Shown: piece after piece, positions 30,583 to 41,130 of the stretch
Layout of the letters: each line of letters opens with the position of its first letter
How positions within the stretch are numbered: position 1 is the stretch's first letter
Source: Isoetes taiwanensis
Taxonomy: Eukaryota > Streptophyta > Lycopodiopsida > Isoetales > Isoetaceae
Direction: 5' to 3'
Length of the DNA: 64,000 bases
Assembly (NCBI GenBank): GCA_021234155.1
Contig: JAJEKV010000275.1
Span: 312,501 to 376,500 of the forward strand
Position numbers and translations under genes: made by a program
The notes under the pieces: model-generated
Database searches by the model: none
The model's input: the letters and a program-made list of their open reading frames with translations, nothing else
What the model was told of the DNA's origin: nothing

Positions 30583-31200
30583 GGTTGAAGAGAAGAAAAA
30601 TTTATGGAAGAAAAGAGATAGGAAAGAAAATCAGAATCGTGAGAAAGAATCGTGAGAAAAAATCTGTAAAAACTGTAACAATTTGATGGATGGTTTTCGA
30701 TTCTGCTCCAATCGCTGTTAAAATGTCGTCCTTGCATGTGAATGAAGGAAACGTGGCTGCACAGCCACGTGGGCAGCTGGGAATCCACCGCGACAGCTCA
30801 ACCCGCGTATGCCCACCCCCAAAACGGCAGACGCTGCTGCTGGAGGGCGCAGCAGCTGCCACGATCTCGTCCAGCGCTGCTCCAAATTGTATCCATGTGA
30901 CTCTGCCTTCAGCCACAGGCTGTGACAGCAAGGAGTTGCCTTGCCGATAGGGGCCGGATGGTTTTCCGGCAGTCTCGGCTGACTGATAGGATGTCGCCAC
31001 GAGGTATTGCCACGTTGGCAGAGGCCATCAAGATAAGGAGGCGGCTATCTCTGCAGACAGAAGGCAAAGAAAAAGGAATATACAAAGAAAAGAATTTCCG
31101 GTGGCAGGATTCAGGCGCTGGGAGCAAATCAATTGGGCTCCTGGGTGGAATCTGGAGTATTCGAATCAGGGATTGAGGCTGGAAAACTGCCAAGCTTAAG
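30583..31200. other. GC-richer region upstream of the Myb-like gene
   Basis: Two overlapping minus-strand frames (31000-30602 and 31193-30909) read as Ser/Ala-rich protein without a known domain. Their position upstream of the Myb-like gene would fit 5' UTR or the element end. Not supported as genes. Confidence 0.35.
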
Positions 31201-31269
31201 AGCCATATATTAAAATACGATTTTTGCCAGAATCAACTCAAAACTGCTTGCATCTGTCTAATGCATGAT

Positions 31270-31359
31270 GCCTTTATATAGACTTGGGAATCTAGCAGCG
31301 CAGGCATCTAACCTGCCTTTATATAGACTTGGGAATCTAGCAGCGCAGGCATCTAACCT
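31270..31359. repeat. Tandem duplication, 2 x 45 bp, containing TATATAG
   Basis: GCCTTTATATAGACTTGGGA is repeated after 45 bp with the rest of the unit identical. The unit includes a TATA-like core, but no promoter activity can be inferred. A downstream gene start was not identified. Confidence 0.85.
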
Positions 31360-31813
31360 TGTTCTTGCTTTGACACAGATTTGGCCTAGCAGACTTGTCC
31401 TCTTACAGCAAATTAGCACTAACCGTTGAATCACAGATCCCAGGCTTTACACTAAAGTAAACCTGCATGGAAAAAAGCAAATTCGAGATGGGTCACAGGG
31501 ATTCAATCCGAATCCGACGTGAGTCATGGTAATTGAAGCAAAATCTGGCATAAATAGGAAATAAGAGTTGGAATCCGGCCTATGACAGATTCAAACCCGG
31601 CATGAAAGGGGGGATGAAGCTCTTTTGGGCCTTAAAATGCAATAACCACAGATTTGAAACAGAGATTTGTATCAAATCTAGCAATAAACAGAGATTTGGA
31701 TTAAACAGAGCTCGAATTTAATCCATTAAAAGTCGTTAATATATTAGCACCGCAATTGATCTATTGCTTTGATTTGGCTCTCTTTTCTATCAATCCCTTC
31801 CTGATTTTTCTAA
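31360..31813. other. No recognised gene
   Basis: AT-rich stretch. A short direct repeat of AGAGATTTGGAT/AGAGATTTGTAT occurs near 31660-31700. Nothing else identified. Confidence 0.4.
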
Positions 31814-32093
31814 TCATTCACTTTGTTTACGCCAGAATAATCCAGGCAGGGGTCGCTTTGCATAATCTAGAAGCTCATACCCACAATCTATTAGCTCCAG
31901 ATTATGAACAGAGCTGTTAATTAATCCGGGAACGTCGCCAAATTCTTCTGGCCTGTCATCTATGAAAAAATTCGGTCTCTTATCAGGGTTCCTTCCTTCT
32001 GCTGCGCTTACAAACAATCCATAGTTTAATGTTTTGGGCGAATATGGAGCTAATCTCTGCCATTCATATTTGCTATATTCTGCTCCACCAAAC
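31814..32093 (-). pseudogene. Possible SET-domain-like protein fragment
   Basis: The minus-strand frame is open from about 32093 to the stop at 31814, about 92 codons, without an ATG at its start. It contains KTLNYGLFVSAAEGRNP, FFIDDRPEEFGDVPGLINSS and ELIDCGYELL. The order of a (N)YGLF phrase, a D-rich loop and GLINSS recalls the last part of SET methyltransferase domains, where Gly-Asn-x-x-x-(F/L)-(I/L)-Asn-(H/S)-Ser binds the cofactor. This is a weak, memory-based resemblance. The protein-like composition is clear. A short exon or captured gene fragment is likely; there is no sign of the rest. Confidence 0.3.
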
Positions 32094-32874
32094 TTCTTCT
32101 TTCATGATGAATAATCCTCTTCCAGCATTTAGTTGGCCGGACCAAATTTGGGTCCGGTGCAATTATTTTAGGCGAAATATAAAACAGACAGAGCAGATAG
32201 AGCCGGGCTGCCGGAAATTAATTTCTGATTCCAAAAGTGGACATTTTGGAATTTTTTTGTTGACATTTGGTACCGGGAAGTTAAGGCAGTAATTTTATAT
32301 GTAGTAAGATAACAAAGAATCGATATGAAAGATTTTCATGCACACTATCTAAACATGTATAATTGTTATACAATAGCATATTTGAATATTCGTGTCACCG
32401 GGGCACGTATCTTGGCCGTGGATTTTGCGAGGTGTTGATTTGAGTTGAGAAGCTTTCGCTCGAAGCAACCGTGGAATTTTCGAGCTACAGTTGGGATTCG
32501 ATGATCAAAGTTTCTTGCCTTTCAAGGCAAGCAAGCGGAACTGACGAACAGGTGTTATATTTAAAAAAAAAAAAAGAAAACTTTGCTTCCAGGCAAAGCT
32601 TCAGACAGCGGGCATGCAATGCTTATATAAGCGTGCAGACTGGATCTTCAGGTACATTTTTTAACCAGGTATTAGTCCTTTGCCGACAGAAGCGACTTTG
32701 TGGGCAGATTTATAGTTTCACTGATAGATCAAGCTTCATAGATCAGCGGATTTTGGAGTCGTCCTTGTGAAGTTTTTGCTCTTTGAAGGCATTTTGCTAA
32801 GCTGGCTTTTGAAGATCTATTGATGCAGGGAAATATTCATCGGTGCACACGTAGAACCCTGACCACCTAAACCT
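32094..32874. other. Sequence upstream of the receptor kinase pseudogene
   Basis: No gene recognised. An A-rich run lies at 32560-32575. The region may contain remnants of earlier exons of the receptor kinase, but none is readable. Confidence 0.4.
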
Positions 32875-33240
32875 TTGTTATTTGTTCTCATACTTCTATT
32901 ATGTTTCATATCCACCTGGTTTACACGGAAAGTTAAAGACCTACCAACATTAGAACGTCTGTGGCTTCAGAGAAATCAATTTGCAGGATCACTTCCAAAT
33001 TTTTCAGCTGCCAAACTGTGGGAATGTGACCTCGGTTTCAACAAATTTAATGGAAGCATTCCGGCAAGTCTTGCACTACCAAAACTAAAGCGCCTTCTTT
33101 TAGGGCACAACCATCTAGAAGGCTCAGTTCCGGCCATATTTGGGAACCTCTCAAGCCTTTCGATCTTGGACGTGTCCCACAACTCTTTATTGGGATCTAC
33201 GACCCATCTGGTTAATGTGAGAGAAGGATTTCTCCTTTAA
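32875..33240 (+). pseudogene. LRR segment of a receptor-like kinase
   Basis: Encodes leucine-rich repeats in the plant extracellular form: LPTLERLWLQRNQFAGSLP, then LWECDLGFNKFNGSIPASLA, LKRLLLGHNHLEGSVPAIFG and LSILDVSHNSLLGS. About four repeats remain, where family members have more. The hydrophobic N-terminus of the frame (FVLILLLCFI) is not convincingly a signal peptide. The frame stops at 33240 and malectin-like sequence follows in another frame after about 15 bases. It belongs to the same gene as the next two entries. Confidence 0.75.
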
Positions 33241-33254
33241 TTATTTTGAAAATC

Positions 33255-33883
33255 AGGTAGGGTTTCTTAGTCTCAACTGTAATTCATCTTCTGCCAAAGA
33301 TGAGCTTTGTTCTCCATCTAGCGCAGGCTCAAGAGGTGCTATTCAAATCAATATTGAAGGATCAGAGATTACTTTTGATAATAAGGTTTTTCAAGCTGAC
33401 AGTGCAAATACCACAATAGGCCTGCATCAAATTGGCAGCACATCATGGTTGGTTGAAATACCAGGCTTGGAGGGTCAATACACTTCAAGGGGTTTGTCAG
33501 TTTCTAATAAACAGTCTCAAACAGGTGTGTATGCAACTGCTAGATGGTCATCTAACTACGTTGCTTACCATAGTACACAATTGGCCAATGGAAATTACTC
33601 TGTTACTCTATACTTTGAGGAAATGATCCATTCATATGTAAATTACAGAGCATTTGATGTGGTTGTTCAAGGGACTACAGTATTAAAGAATTTAGATTTA
33701 GTAGCTCAATTTGGTAGCTATTCTCTAAAGTCATTCATATTCAATGCATCTGTCAGCAATGGGACATTATCAGTTGAGCTGATAGATAAACCGGTAAAAT
33801 TTCTAGAACGGTATATACTCTGGTCCTATTATATCTGCCATTTTTGTAACTCCCTTGCTTTAAGAACATGTAAGCAATTATAA
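33255..33883 (+). pseudogene. Malectin-like domain of the receptor kinase
   Basis: An open frame gives a malectin-like extracellular domain: IQINIEGSEITFDNKVFQAD, GSTSWLVEIPGLEGQ, VYATARWSSNYVAYHSTQLA, then NYSVTLYFEE, RAFDVVVQG and TLSVELIDKP. These are the usual landmarks of the carbohydrate-binding-like fold found between LRRs and transmembrane segment in the LRR-VIII class of receptor kinases. After the domain the frame runs on for a short way into probable intron sequence (TAAAATTTCTAG...) and ends. The expected transmembrane segment may be the hydrophobic text around 33915-33955 (VMLLLLLGLIIVS-like). Confidence 0.75.
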
Positions 33884-33936
33884 GAATTTGATTGTTATTG
33901 GTGTTACGGTAGATGCAGTGATGTTATTGTTGTTGC

Positions 33937-35139
33937 TTGGCCTCATCATTGTCAGCATTCGACATAGATGGTGTACGAAGTCCAAACCTGAAACAGAGAT
34001 TGAAACCACAATGGATAAGATCTCAAAGATTGGGCCATTTTATATACACATATGACCAACATTTGGAAGCTACAGATGACTTTAACCAGGAACTGTTACT
34101 AGGTAAGGGAGGGGTTGGAGCAGTTTATATAGGAACCCTTGCTGATGGCAGCATTGTGGCAGTGAAGCACTCCAACATAGCAAGAAAAACATGCAGATAT
34201 TTAAAAAAGAAATTGACCCAACATAGCAAGAAAAACATGCAGATATTTAAAAAAGAAATTGTCATACTTAGCATGCTCCAACATAAGAACTTAGTAATGA
34301 TCAAGGGGTATTGTTTGGACTCCAAAGCCTCACTTCTAGTTTGTGATTATATGGAAAATAGAAGCCTTGACAAGGTCCTATTCAAAGGCCCTGGTCTTGA
34401 CTGGACTTCCAGGCAAAAAGTTGCAATTGGAGCTGCATGTGGCCTACAATATTTGCATGAGGAGTCAAGGTACCATGTGATCCACTGTGATGTGAAGCCT
34501 GCAAATATTTTGCTAGACAAATATATGAACGCGTATATAGCAGATTTTGGACTTGCTAAGTTCTTCAAGAAAAATGAGGGTATTCTGCACATAGTTGTTG
34601 ACAAAGGTGGCACAGCTGGATAAATGGCACCAGGTATTTTGAATTAGACATTCCAAAAATATTTCAATTAGATAAGTAAATGTATGAAGTTCCCTTCTAA
34701 CAGGATATGTTCTCTTGCAGAATATGTGCTTTGGAATGAATTATCTGAGAAGGTAGACATGTACAGTTTTGGGATAGTCTTGTTTGTGCTTTTGACAGGT
34801 AAACGTATTAATTCTTGGGATGATTCTGGCGACATGTCATCATCTATAGTCATACAAGCACAAGAGTTGGCTTATGCACATCCTCCCAAGTTTCTTGATC
34901 TTGGTGATGAAAAGTTAAATGGAACATTTGACGAAAAGGAAGCTCTTGACGTGAGCATCATTGCACGTTTATGCACCCAAGAATCCCCAGATTCTCGCCC
35001 GAGCATGAGAGATGCATGGCTTATGTTGATTAATACAATTGAAATACGTCTATTTCCAAAGGACACAAGATTGCCCAAACAAATTACCAAGGATGCCAAA
35101 GCAGGTATGCCCATCCCTCCTTTCCAACTTCCCTTATAA
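33937..35139 (+). pseudogene. Protein kinase domain of the receptor-like kinase
   Basis: Kinase subdomains are in order: LLGKGGVGAVYIG (glycine loop), IVAVKHS (ATP lysine), LQHKNLVMIKGYC, VIHCDVKPANILLD (catalytic loop, Cys in place of Arg before Asp, a non-RD kinase), ADFGLAKF (metal binding), then GTAG-stop-MAP. The stop TAA (34621-34623) replaces the usual Tyr of GTAGYMAPE. A short intron 34634-34720 (GTATTT...TTGCAG) joins MAP to EYVLWNELSEKVDMYSFGIV, and the frame continues to the C-lobe with SPDSRPSMRDAW. A 46-bp tandem duplication (34174-34265) adds about 15 residues after VAVK. Loss of one Tyr codon and the lesions in the LRR/malectin part make it a pseudogene, but the kinase part is recent. 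Confidence 0.85.
34634..34720 (+). other. Intron in the kinase pseudogene (87 bp)
   Basis: The donor GTATTT follows ATG GCA CCA G and the acceptor is CTCTTGCAG. Removal joins G to AA and restores MAP-E-YVL, the expected P+1 loop of plant receptor kinases. Confidence 0.75.
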
Positions 35140-36685
35140 CTAGGTTTGCCCAGCATTTGTGTTGTTAGCATTATGAACAACAAATCATAATACCTGCAAA
35201 CTCTGTTGGGATGATAAGTATGTCTTTAAAACTTAGAGATGAAAAAGCAAATACTTGCCTGGAGAAGGTGTCTTGCATGGAGTTGGGCTAGTTACCAGAG
35301 AAATTTTGTTCTCTTCTAGGTGTAACCTACTTTATTTCAATCTTATAAGGATCAAGACTAAGACTACAACATCATGATGATAACATTTCTCAAGGTCAGA
35401 GTTTCTTCAATATTTTTTGTTGCAAACAATCTCTGACCTCAACATTTCTATCCTCGATCTATTAAAGGCCTGATTGCTAAAGTGTGGTAGCGTCCTGGTT
35501 AAGCATTTGCTGGCTAGGGACAAAATTAAACAATGATATCCAATCATTTAAATGAGAAAGTACTATAGCTCATGAGCAATGAAGAATTTGTAACTATTTT
35601 TTTCTGAAACTGTTATATGGGACTAGATGTTTACGATATGTTACAACATAAGTCCTGCATAGTGGAATTTCAAATTTCACCTCTCCTTTTTTTCAACCGA
35701 CCCTAAAGTAAAAAAAAAAAGATAACCTATATGAGGAGACCATGGAACAAAATCTATATTCTCAAGCCTCGTCTACCCCATGGGTAGAAAAAGACGAGGC
35801 AAGAACAGGGTCTAAGTCCCCACATGAGGCAGGAACACAATCTAAGTCCCTGATTCTCAAATCCGCACCCACACAAATTCGACGTACCTTCTTACACAAA
35901 TTCTTCACTATTAGGTCCTGCATTTCAAGAAAATCTTTCGCACCATTCTAAAGATATACAAATCCATCGTTGCAGGAGTAAGTCGGGGAAGACAAATTTA
36001 TTGCGGCAGCCCATATGAATTTTCTTTTGCAGTGGCTACATTTTGCACTATTTCTTCTTTCACACCGAGTATCTTTTACACCCAATATCTTTTGCGCCGA
36101 AGTGTACAAAAGAATGTTCATGGGCGGCCTTTGCGCCATGAGCAAATTTCTTTGTAAAAATTTAATACGAGTTGCTAGCTGAGGAGTCATATCCTTCCAA
36201 ATAAGAAGGCGTACGATTGCATTAAACCACCGTTTGAGTTTGGAGTTGAAATTTGAAAAGCATAAGTGGGGGCATGTCATAGTCCCAACTCCGACAGGAA
36301 TGGATAGTCAGAAGAAAATGAAAGGTTCGGTAAGCTTTTTTGAAGCACTCGTAAAAGTGGCAGAAGAGGGGGGTGCTAAGGAGGAACGTCAGAAGATGAT
36401 CTAGCAAGAGTAAAAAGGATGGAGCACAAAGGGAAAGATTTGGTAGTTCAGAGTTTGGTATGTAAAGAGAAAGGGTCGTCGATTGGGTGAACTCTGGACG
36501 AGCTGGAAGGGCAAACCTTGTAGACGAATGCGCAATCAGGTAGAAGGCCGAGAGAAAAAAACATGACCAGTAGAAGAGCATAAGATAGCCTACTGCAACT
36601 GCAGCATGGGGTATGATTTTTTTCGGTGACGACGCAGGGTACATTATTACAGTTGTTTGAGGGTGCACCATCCTTATGACATGGG
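35140..36685. other. No recognised gene
   Basis: Downstream of the kinase pseudogene. Some short frames on both strands, none with a family resemblance. An A-rich run lies near 35709. Confidence 0.4.
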
Positions 36686-36688
36686 GTA

Positions 36689-36843
36689 GATAACGTCCTC
36701 TCCCGAGGAGTTATGGGCCAGGAAAATGGTATTATGTGGCCACGTGGCCCACGGCCGCAGAAAAGACGCGCCGGGGAATTTCGTGGCCACATGGCCACGA
36801 GGCCATTTTCATGGGCCATAACGCCGAGGGGAGGACGTTATCG
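36689..36843. repeat. Hairpin element with ~55-60-bp inverted arms
   Basis: GATAACGTCCTCTCCCGAGG at 36690 pairs with CCGAGGGGAGGACGTTATC ending at 36842, and the pairing continues through TTATGGGCC, AAAATGG and GGCCACGTGGCC towards the centre (loop about 30 bp). It is a foldback or MITE-sized element. Flanking duplications were not identified. Confidence 0.7.
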
Positions 36844-36989
36844 ACCTTAACGTCCTTGGCCGAGGCATTTGGCAGAGCCGCCATAGCCAAGCTTGGCAGC
36901 CCCACTGCATTCCGGCAAGAAAAATGCACCTGCCACAAATTTTTGCCCTCTGTAATGTTTCTTTAGTGCATTTTGGGTCTCAAATCCTG

Positions 36990-37200
36990 CTGAAGGTGCC
37001 CTTTGAATTTTCAGTAGGAGGCCCGTAGTCCAAAAGGGGTAATATCTCATTTTCTTCAGGCCCCTTCGGACTTTGATTAGGAAGCCCATAGTCTAAACAG
37101 GGCAAAATCGCATTTTCTTCAAGCATCTGTAAGATTTCACTCCGGTTTCTCACAAATCTTTTTTCTGCTCTTTTCACTCCAGTTTCTCACAAAGCTTTTT
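36990..37200. repeat. Two short imperfect tandem duplications
   Basis: A unit of about 70 bp with AGGAGGCCCGTAGTCC / AGGAAGCCCATAGTCT (37015 and 37080) is followed by a 42-bp unit with ACTCC(G/A)GTTTCTCACAAA (37140 and 37180). They suggest local slippage duplications. Confidence 0.65.
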
Positions 37201-38425
37201 TCTGCTCTGTTCTGGTCGTCGAAATTATTTCGTTATGCCTAACGGACAAGGCAACAAGTTTACTTTTTTCAGCTTCTATGCTCTGTCTTAACCTGTATAT
37301 GCAAAAACAAAGCTTACTCTCTTCGTTCAAACTAAAAGCAGGGCTCTGCATTCTTCCATAAGCTTTTTTCTTCGACCAACAGCTAGAAACAGAGGCCCAA
37401 TGGTTGCGAGCACTGATTTTTCACATCTGCTATCTTGAAAACGGCTTTGCTTCCTTCAATAATCACCTGCAAATCTGTATAAAAAAGCACAATAGTCACA
37501 TGAGAAGCCGCCTGGAGGTCTGGCTATGGCTTGGAGGCCTGGCTATGGCGGCCTTTTGCAACCACGGCAGAGTGCCCAGAGAAAATAATACGTGTGGCAG
37601 CAGAGGATGTTATGGACATAACATCTTTGTTATGGACATAACAGTTTTGGCCCAAAATTGTTACTGGATATAACCTCTCAGAATCGACGGCTGGGATTTA
37701 ATCCTACAGCTAAATGCAGAGGCCAAGGACATTAAGGTGGAATAAGGCTATCGGATGGGCCGTTTGCACCAATGGTTAGAGCGGTATGGGATTCAAGATA
37801 GGAAAAGATGAAGATTTGGAATGGATATTCAAGGAATTGGACCGGTTAAAAGAGAGCATGAGGTTCCTTCTTTGGCTTATGAAGAAGAAATATGAATTCA
37901 CGGGGCACAGCTTTTTGGCCTGCAACAAAGGTCTGATTTGTAAATCATGTGGGGAGGTTTATCCCATGGACTCGAAATGTGGGGCAGTGCTTGGATTCCA
38001 AAGATGAATGTTTTTTCTGTGGATATAAAGTTTAAAGCCGAAATTTTAACCACCTTCAAATTTCGCCCTATTTCAGCAGGTTTTTAAACATCGAAATTTT
38101 CTGTTGACGTAGTGTCGGGGTTTTTAGTAGCCCAGCTCCCTCACTTCGCAGAGGCCCTAAAAAATGCATCAGCGTAAACTATTTCCGGATCGATGCTTTT
38201 TATCTATTTCCGGAGGGCTGCCTGAGGGCTAGCCACCATTCATAAGAACAAGCATAGACAAGGGCATACAGAGAAGGAGGCCATAGCCAAGCTTGTTTTG
38301 TGCATCCGGGTGAGACAACGACTGAATCGAAAGGAAAAATCGATGTAAACAAAATTGAAGGCCGAAACCGCTATAGAAACGAAGATCCGCTCCGAAGCGG
38401 GCTAAATCTGAAGCTGGTCAAAATT
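37201..38425. other. Mostly noncoding; one small Cys-rich frame
   Basis: A 73-codon frame at 37786-38007 (+) starts MGFKIGKDEDLEWIFKELD and ends with C-x-x-x-x-x-C-x-x-C ... C (CNKGLICKSCGEVYPMDSKC), which could be a small zinc-binding fold. There is no other support. No other gene was recognised. Confidence 0.3.
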
Positions 38426-38429
38426 TCGT

Positions 38430-38550
38430 CAAGGAATTTTAAGGGATTGAAAATTTCGGGAGAAATTTTCGGCCGCCAAAGCCCACTCACTGGCGGGCCG
38501 CCCGAAAAATTCGCCACCTAAATTTTCAGTCCCTTAAAATTACCTCTTCC
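38430..38550. repeat. Compact foldback element
   Basis: AATTTTAAGGGATTGAAAAT (38437) pairs with ATTTTCAGTCCCTTAAAATT (ending 38541). An inner pairing is GAAATTTTCGGCCGCC with GGGCGGCC-like text (GGGCCGCCCGAAAAATTC). The whole can form one long hairpin about 105 bp across. Confidence 0.65.
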
Positions 38551-38802
38551 AAAGCAATTTGAGTGAATTCGGGTATAGTTTTAAGAATCCAAAGGCCTTT
38601 TTGCATGCTTCAGGCTGCAGGGAGGTGCGTTTACAAGCCGCTGGGTAGGAGGTAGGAGGTGGTATATGTAGTTGTTCGTAGTAAGTTATACATTGTAGTT
38701 TTAATTGTGTTCTAGTTGAGTCTGCAAAGCCGGTAGTGCAGATATAATCCTCTTAGAGGGAATGTAAAATGTGCATTTTGTGAATCACTAGTAGAGATAA
38801 CC

Positions 38803-39070
38803 CTTGTTTGTCACGGTTTTTGTCACGCAAAATACACTATATTATTATATTATTAGTATCGTGACAAATAACTTTTCTCACTCGTGACAAACATGAAACC
38901 ACTTGTCACGCGTGATAAATAAATATATTTGTCATGCGTGACAGACTGTTAGTTTGTCACGCGTGATAAATAAATATATTTGTCACGCGTAACAAATGTT
39001 AGTTTGTCACGCGTGATAAATAATTATATTTGTCACGCATGACAAATCTTAGTTTGTCACACGTGACAAA
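38803..39070. repeat. Palindromic subterminal repeats (GTCACGCGTGAC)
   Basis: Repeats with a period of about 60 bp contain TTTGTCACGCGTGA(C/T)AAA alternating with AATAAATATA spacers. At least six half or full palindromes are present. A related set lies at 45215-45295 (GTCACGAAGG, CTACGTGACAAA, TTGTCACGAA, CACGCGTGACA). Confidence 0.8.
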
Positions 39071-40079
39071 ACCTTTACTTTTGTCCGCGCTTAATTTTAC
39101 TTTTGTCCGCTGCGTGACAATGGCCCGATATTTAATAATATTTATTTATTTGATTTTTTTCTACATAATGTTTTTTTATAATTTATTAATATTATTATAT
39201 ATAAGTTTTGCTACCCGTGGCCAATTGTATTTGGAAAAAAAAAAAGAAGCTTGGGGCAGCTAATTTTGATTATCCCTGATTGGTTGCAAATTGGCACAAA
39301 CATAAAATGAAATTGATATACATAAAATTTATATAAAGTACATATGCAAGTATACAAAATATAAGTATGCAGAGTATATCAATATGCACAACCCGCCATT
39401 TGTCTCCATCATTTGTCATCATGGCGTCGAGACATATCGTCCCCCTCTACTCCATCTCCCGAGAAAAAAATGGGTCATCATCTGGGACATCGATGTCATA
39501 GTCTTACTCTGCCAAATTCTGGGCCTCGCCTTCTTGGAGCATCCGTACAATCCTCTACAAAAAATAAGTAGCATTAGAAACTATGTTGATCAGTGGTATC
39601 TTCATTGGCTTCAAGTTAGTTACTGACCTCTCTATCGGCTTCATGAAGTGGCCATATGTTCAGTCCTGCCATGTACAACTCAAAGTCGGGGTGTGACATA
39701 TATTTTCTTACATCACACTGGTCCTGAGTGGGCAAACTGATTATGATACTAAAAATAAAGTAGCAGTTAGAATGCAAAACGCGAAAGCCTCATATAAGAC
39801 TATGGGCCATTACAAAAGACTCAAATACTTACAAACTTAGCCTCGAATCCTGATTGGCCAGAACTACCAAAACGATGACCCACTGGTTGCTGTGCAATTC
39901 TCGCACTGCACATGTAGAAAGTCTTAAAAGAGAGAATAAAATATTGCAAGCTAAAATAAAGTAAACTTACGATGTGGCTTCCTTCACAACATGTATGCAT
40001 GTTGGGTTACGCATCATCGCCGCCGATCTCTCGAAGGGCCCACTCCCATGCTTCGTCAGGGATACGTTTTCGCTTAGAA
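39071..40079. other. Interior of the CACTA-like element, no gene recognised
   Basis: AT-rich. Between 39380 and 40020 there are short alternating blocks that might be decayed exons on the minus strand, but none has a readable domain. Confidence 0.35.
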
Positions 40080-41130
40080 GTTCCCTCTTCTAGATGATGC
40101 TTAACCTCCTTCTTCAGCTTAGAGCGATGGCTTCTGGAAAAAATAAGAGCATTAATACAATAAGAATTTTAATGAAGATGGTTGAAGTTTAATAAAGTTG
40201 AAGACAATAATAACACACCTATGGATCTCGATAACTCCCAGCCGTGATAAAGGACTCCAGAGACATCCCCATGTATTTTCTTGACCTCACGTGATCACTG
40301 CATGATTTAAGTATGAGATACAAACACTTTTAATTTAGTACAAAGAGAGTGATTGTTGTAAGAAATGATGAGTAAAGTATTTCACCAGCTCAATGTGCTC
40401 AGGATCTTGCTCTTTCATTTTCTTGTGAGGTGCTTTCCAATAAAAATGATCGTGCGCTATATTTTTTATAGTCCTGCGTAAGGCACTATCTCCTGGTCCA
40501 AACTTTGGCTTGCCCATCGGGCTTATCACCAAAGCAGGTACATCTGATGAGCCCTCTAAGATCCTACAGGCTGCAGGATACTTAAATATCCCCACCTGCA
40601 AGTCAAACATCTTAGTTTATATTTTAAATTATTATGGAAGTGTGAAAAATAGTTACCTGGACTTCTTCAAAGTCTACAGGTGGTATACCCCTACCTCGCC
40701 CCCCACCACGTCCACGCCCACGCCCACGTGCAACATATAGCAAAATATGTATATAGCATGTTTCTAAAAGAAACAAGGTTGAAATTTATACCTATAACTG
40801 ACTCATGTGGAGCTGGAGTCGAGGTGTCTTTGTAGGTGGTGTAGGTGCGGTGCGGTGCGGTGGAGGTGCCGTAAGGCAAGGGTGATCGATACGCGGTAGC
40901 GATGGTGGCCTCCCGCTCCAGATCCGGCCGATCAAAGGTTGTATTAAGGACCACCGCCTCATTAATAGTCTCTTGAGGATTTTGGGCCCATTCACGAAAC
41001 CTTTGTGCGGGATCGCCACCAGATACCATATAGGTCCCGCAATATCACGCATTGCTTGGTGCAACGGATCATCTAAGTTATCGCCCATCCGGAATGTGAA
41101 ACCAAATATTAGAAATAAAGCAAGCACAAC
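40080..41130 (-). pseudogene. Possible CACTA accessory protein (Ptta/En-Spm-like), in exons
   Basis: Minus-strand open pieces with protein-like composition: near 41090 MGDNLDDPLHQAMRDIAGP; 41029-40691 with DPAQRFREWAQNPQETINEA and a Pro/Thr-rich stretch; 40610-40335 with GIFKYPAACRILEGSSDVPA, then HFYWKAPHKKMKEQDPEHIE; and 40140-40020 with KLKKEVKHHLEEGTSKRK. Splice-like boundaries separate them. The charged KxMKEQDP... text is loosely like plant Ptta/En-Spm proteins. That assignment rests mainly on position inside a CACTA-like element. Confidence 0.3.

Noticed and set aside
37755-37790. tRNA-like A-box (CCAATGGTTAGAGCG) suggesting a tRNA gene or SINE
   Set aside because: The only B-box-like text follows after about 15 bases, far too near, and no cloverleaf can be drawn.
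38803-39070. CRISPR-like array from the ~60-bp periodic repeats
   Set aside because: The repeats are palindromic, the spacers are themselves repeated, and the context is a plant nuclear transposon.
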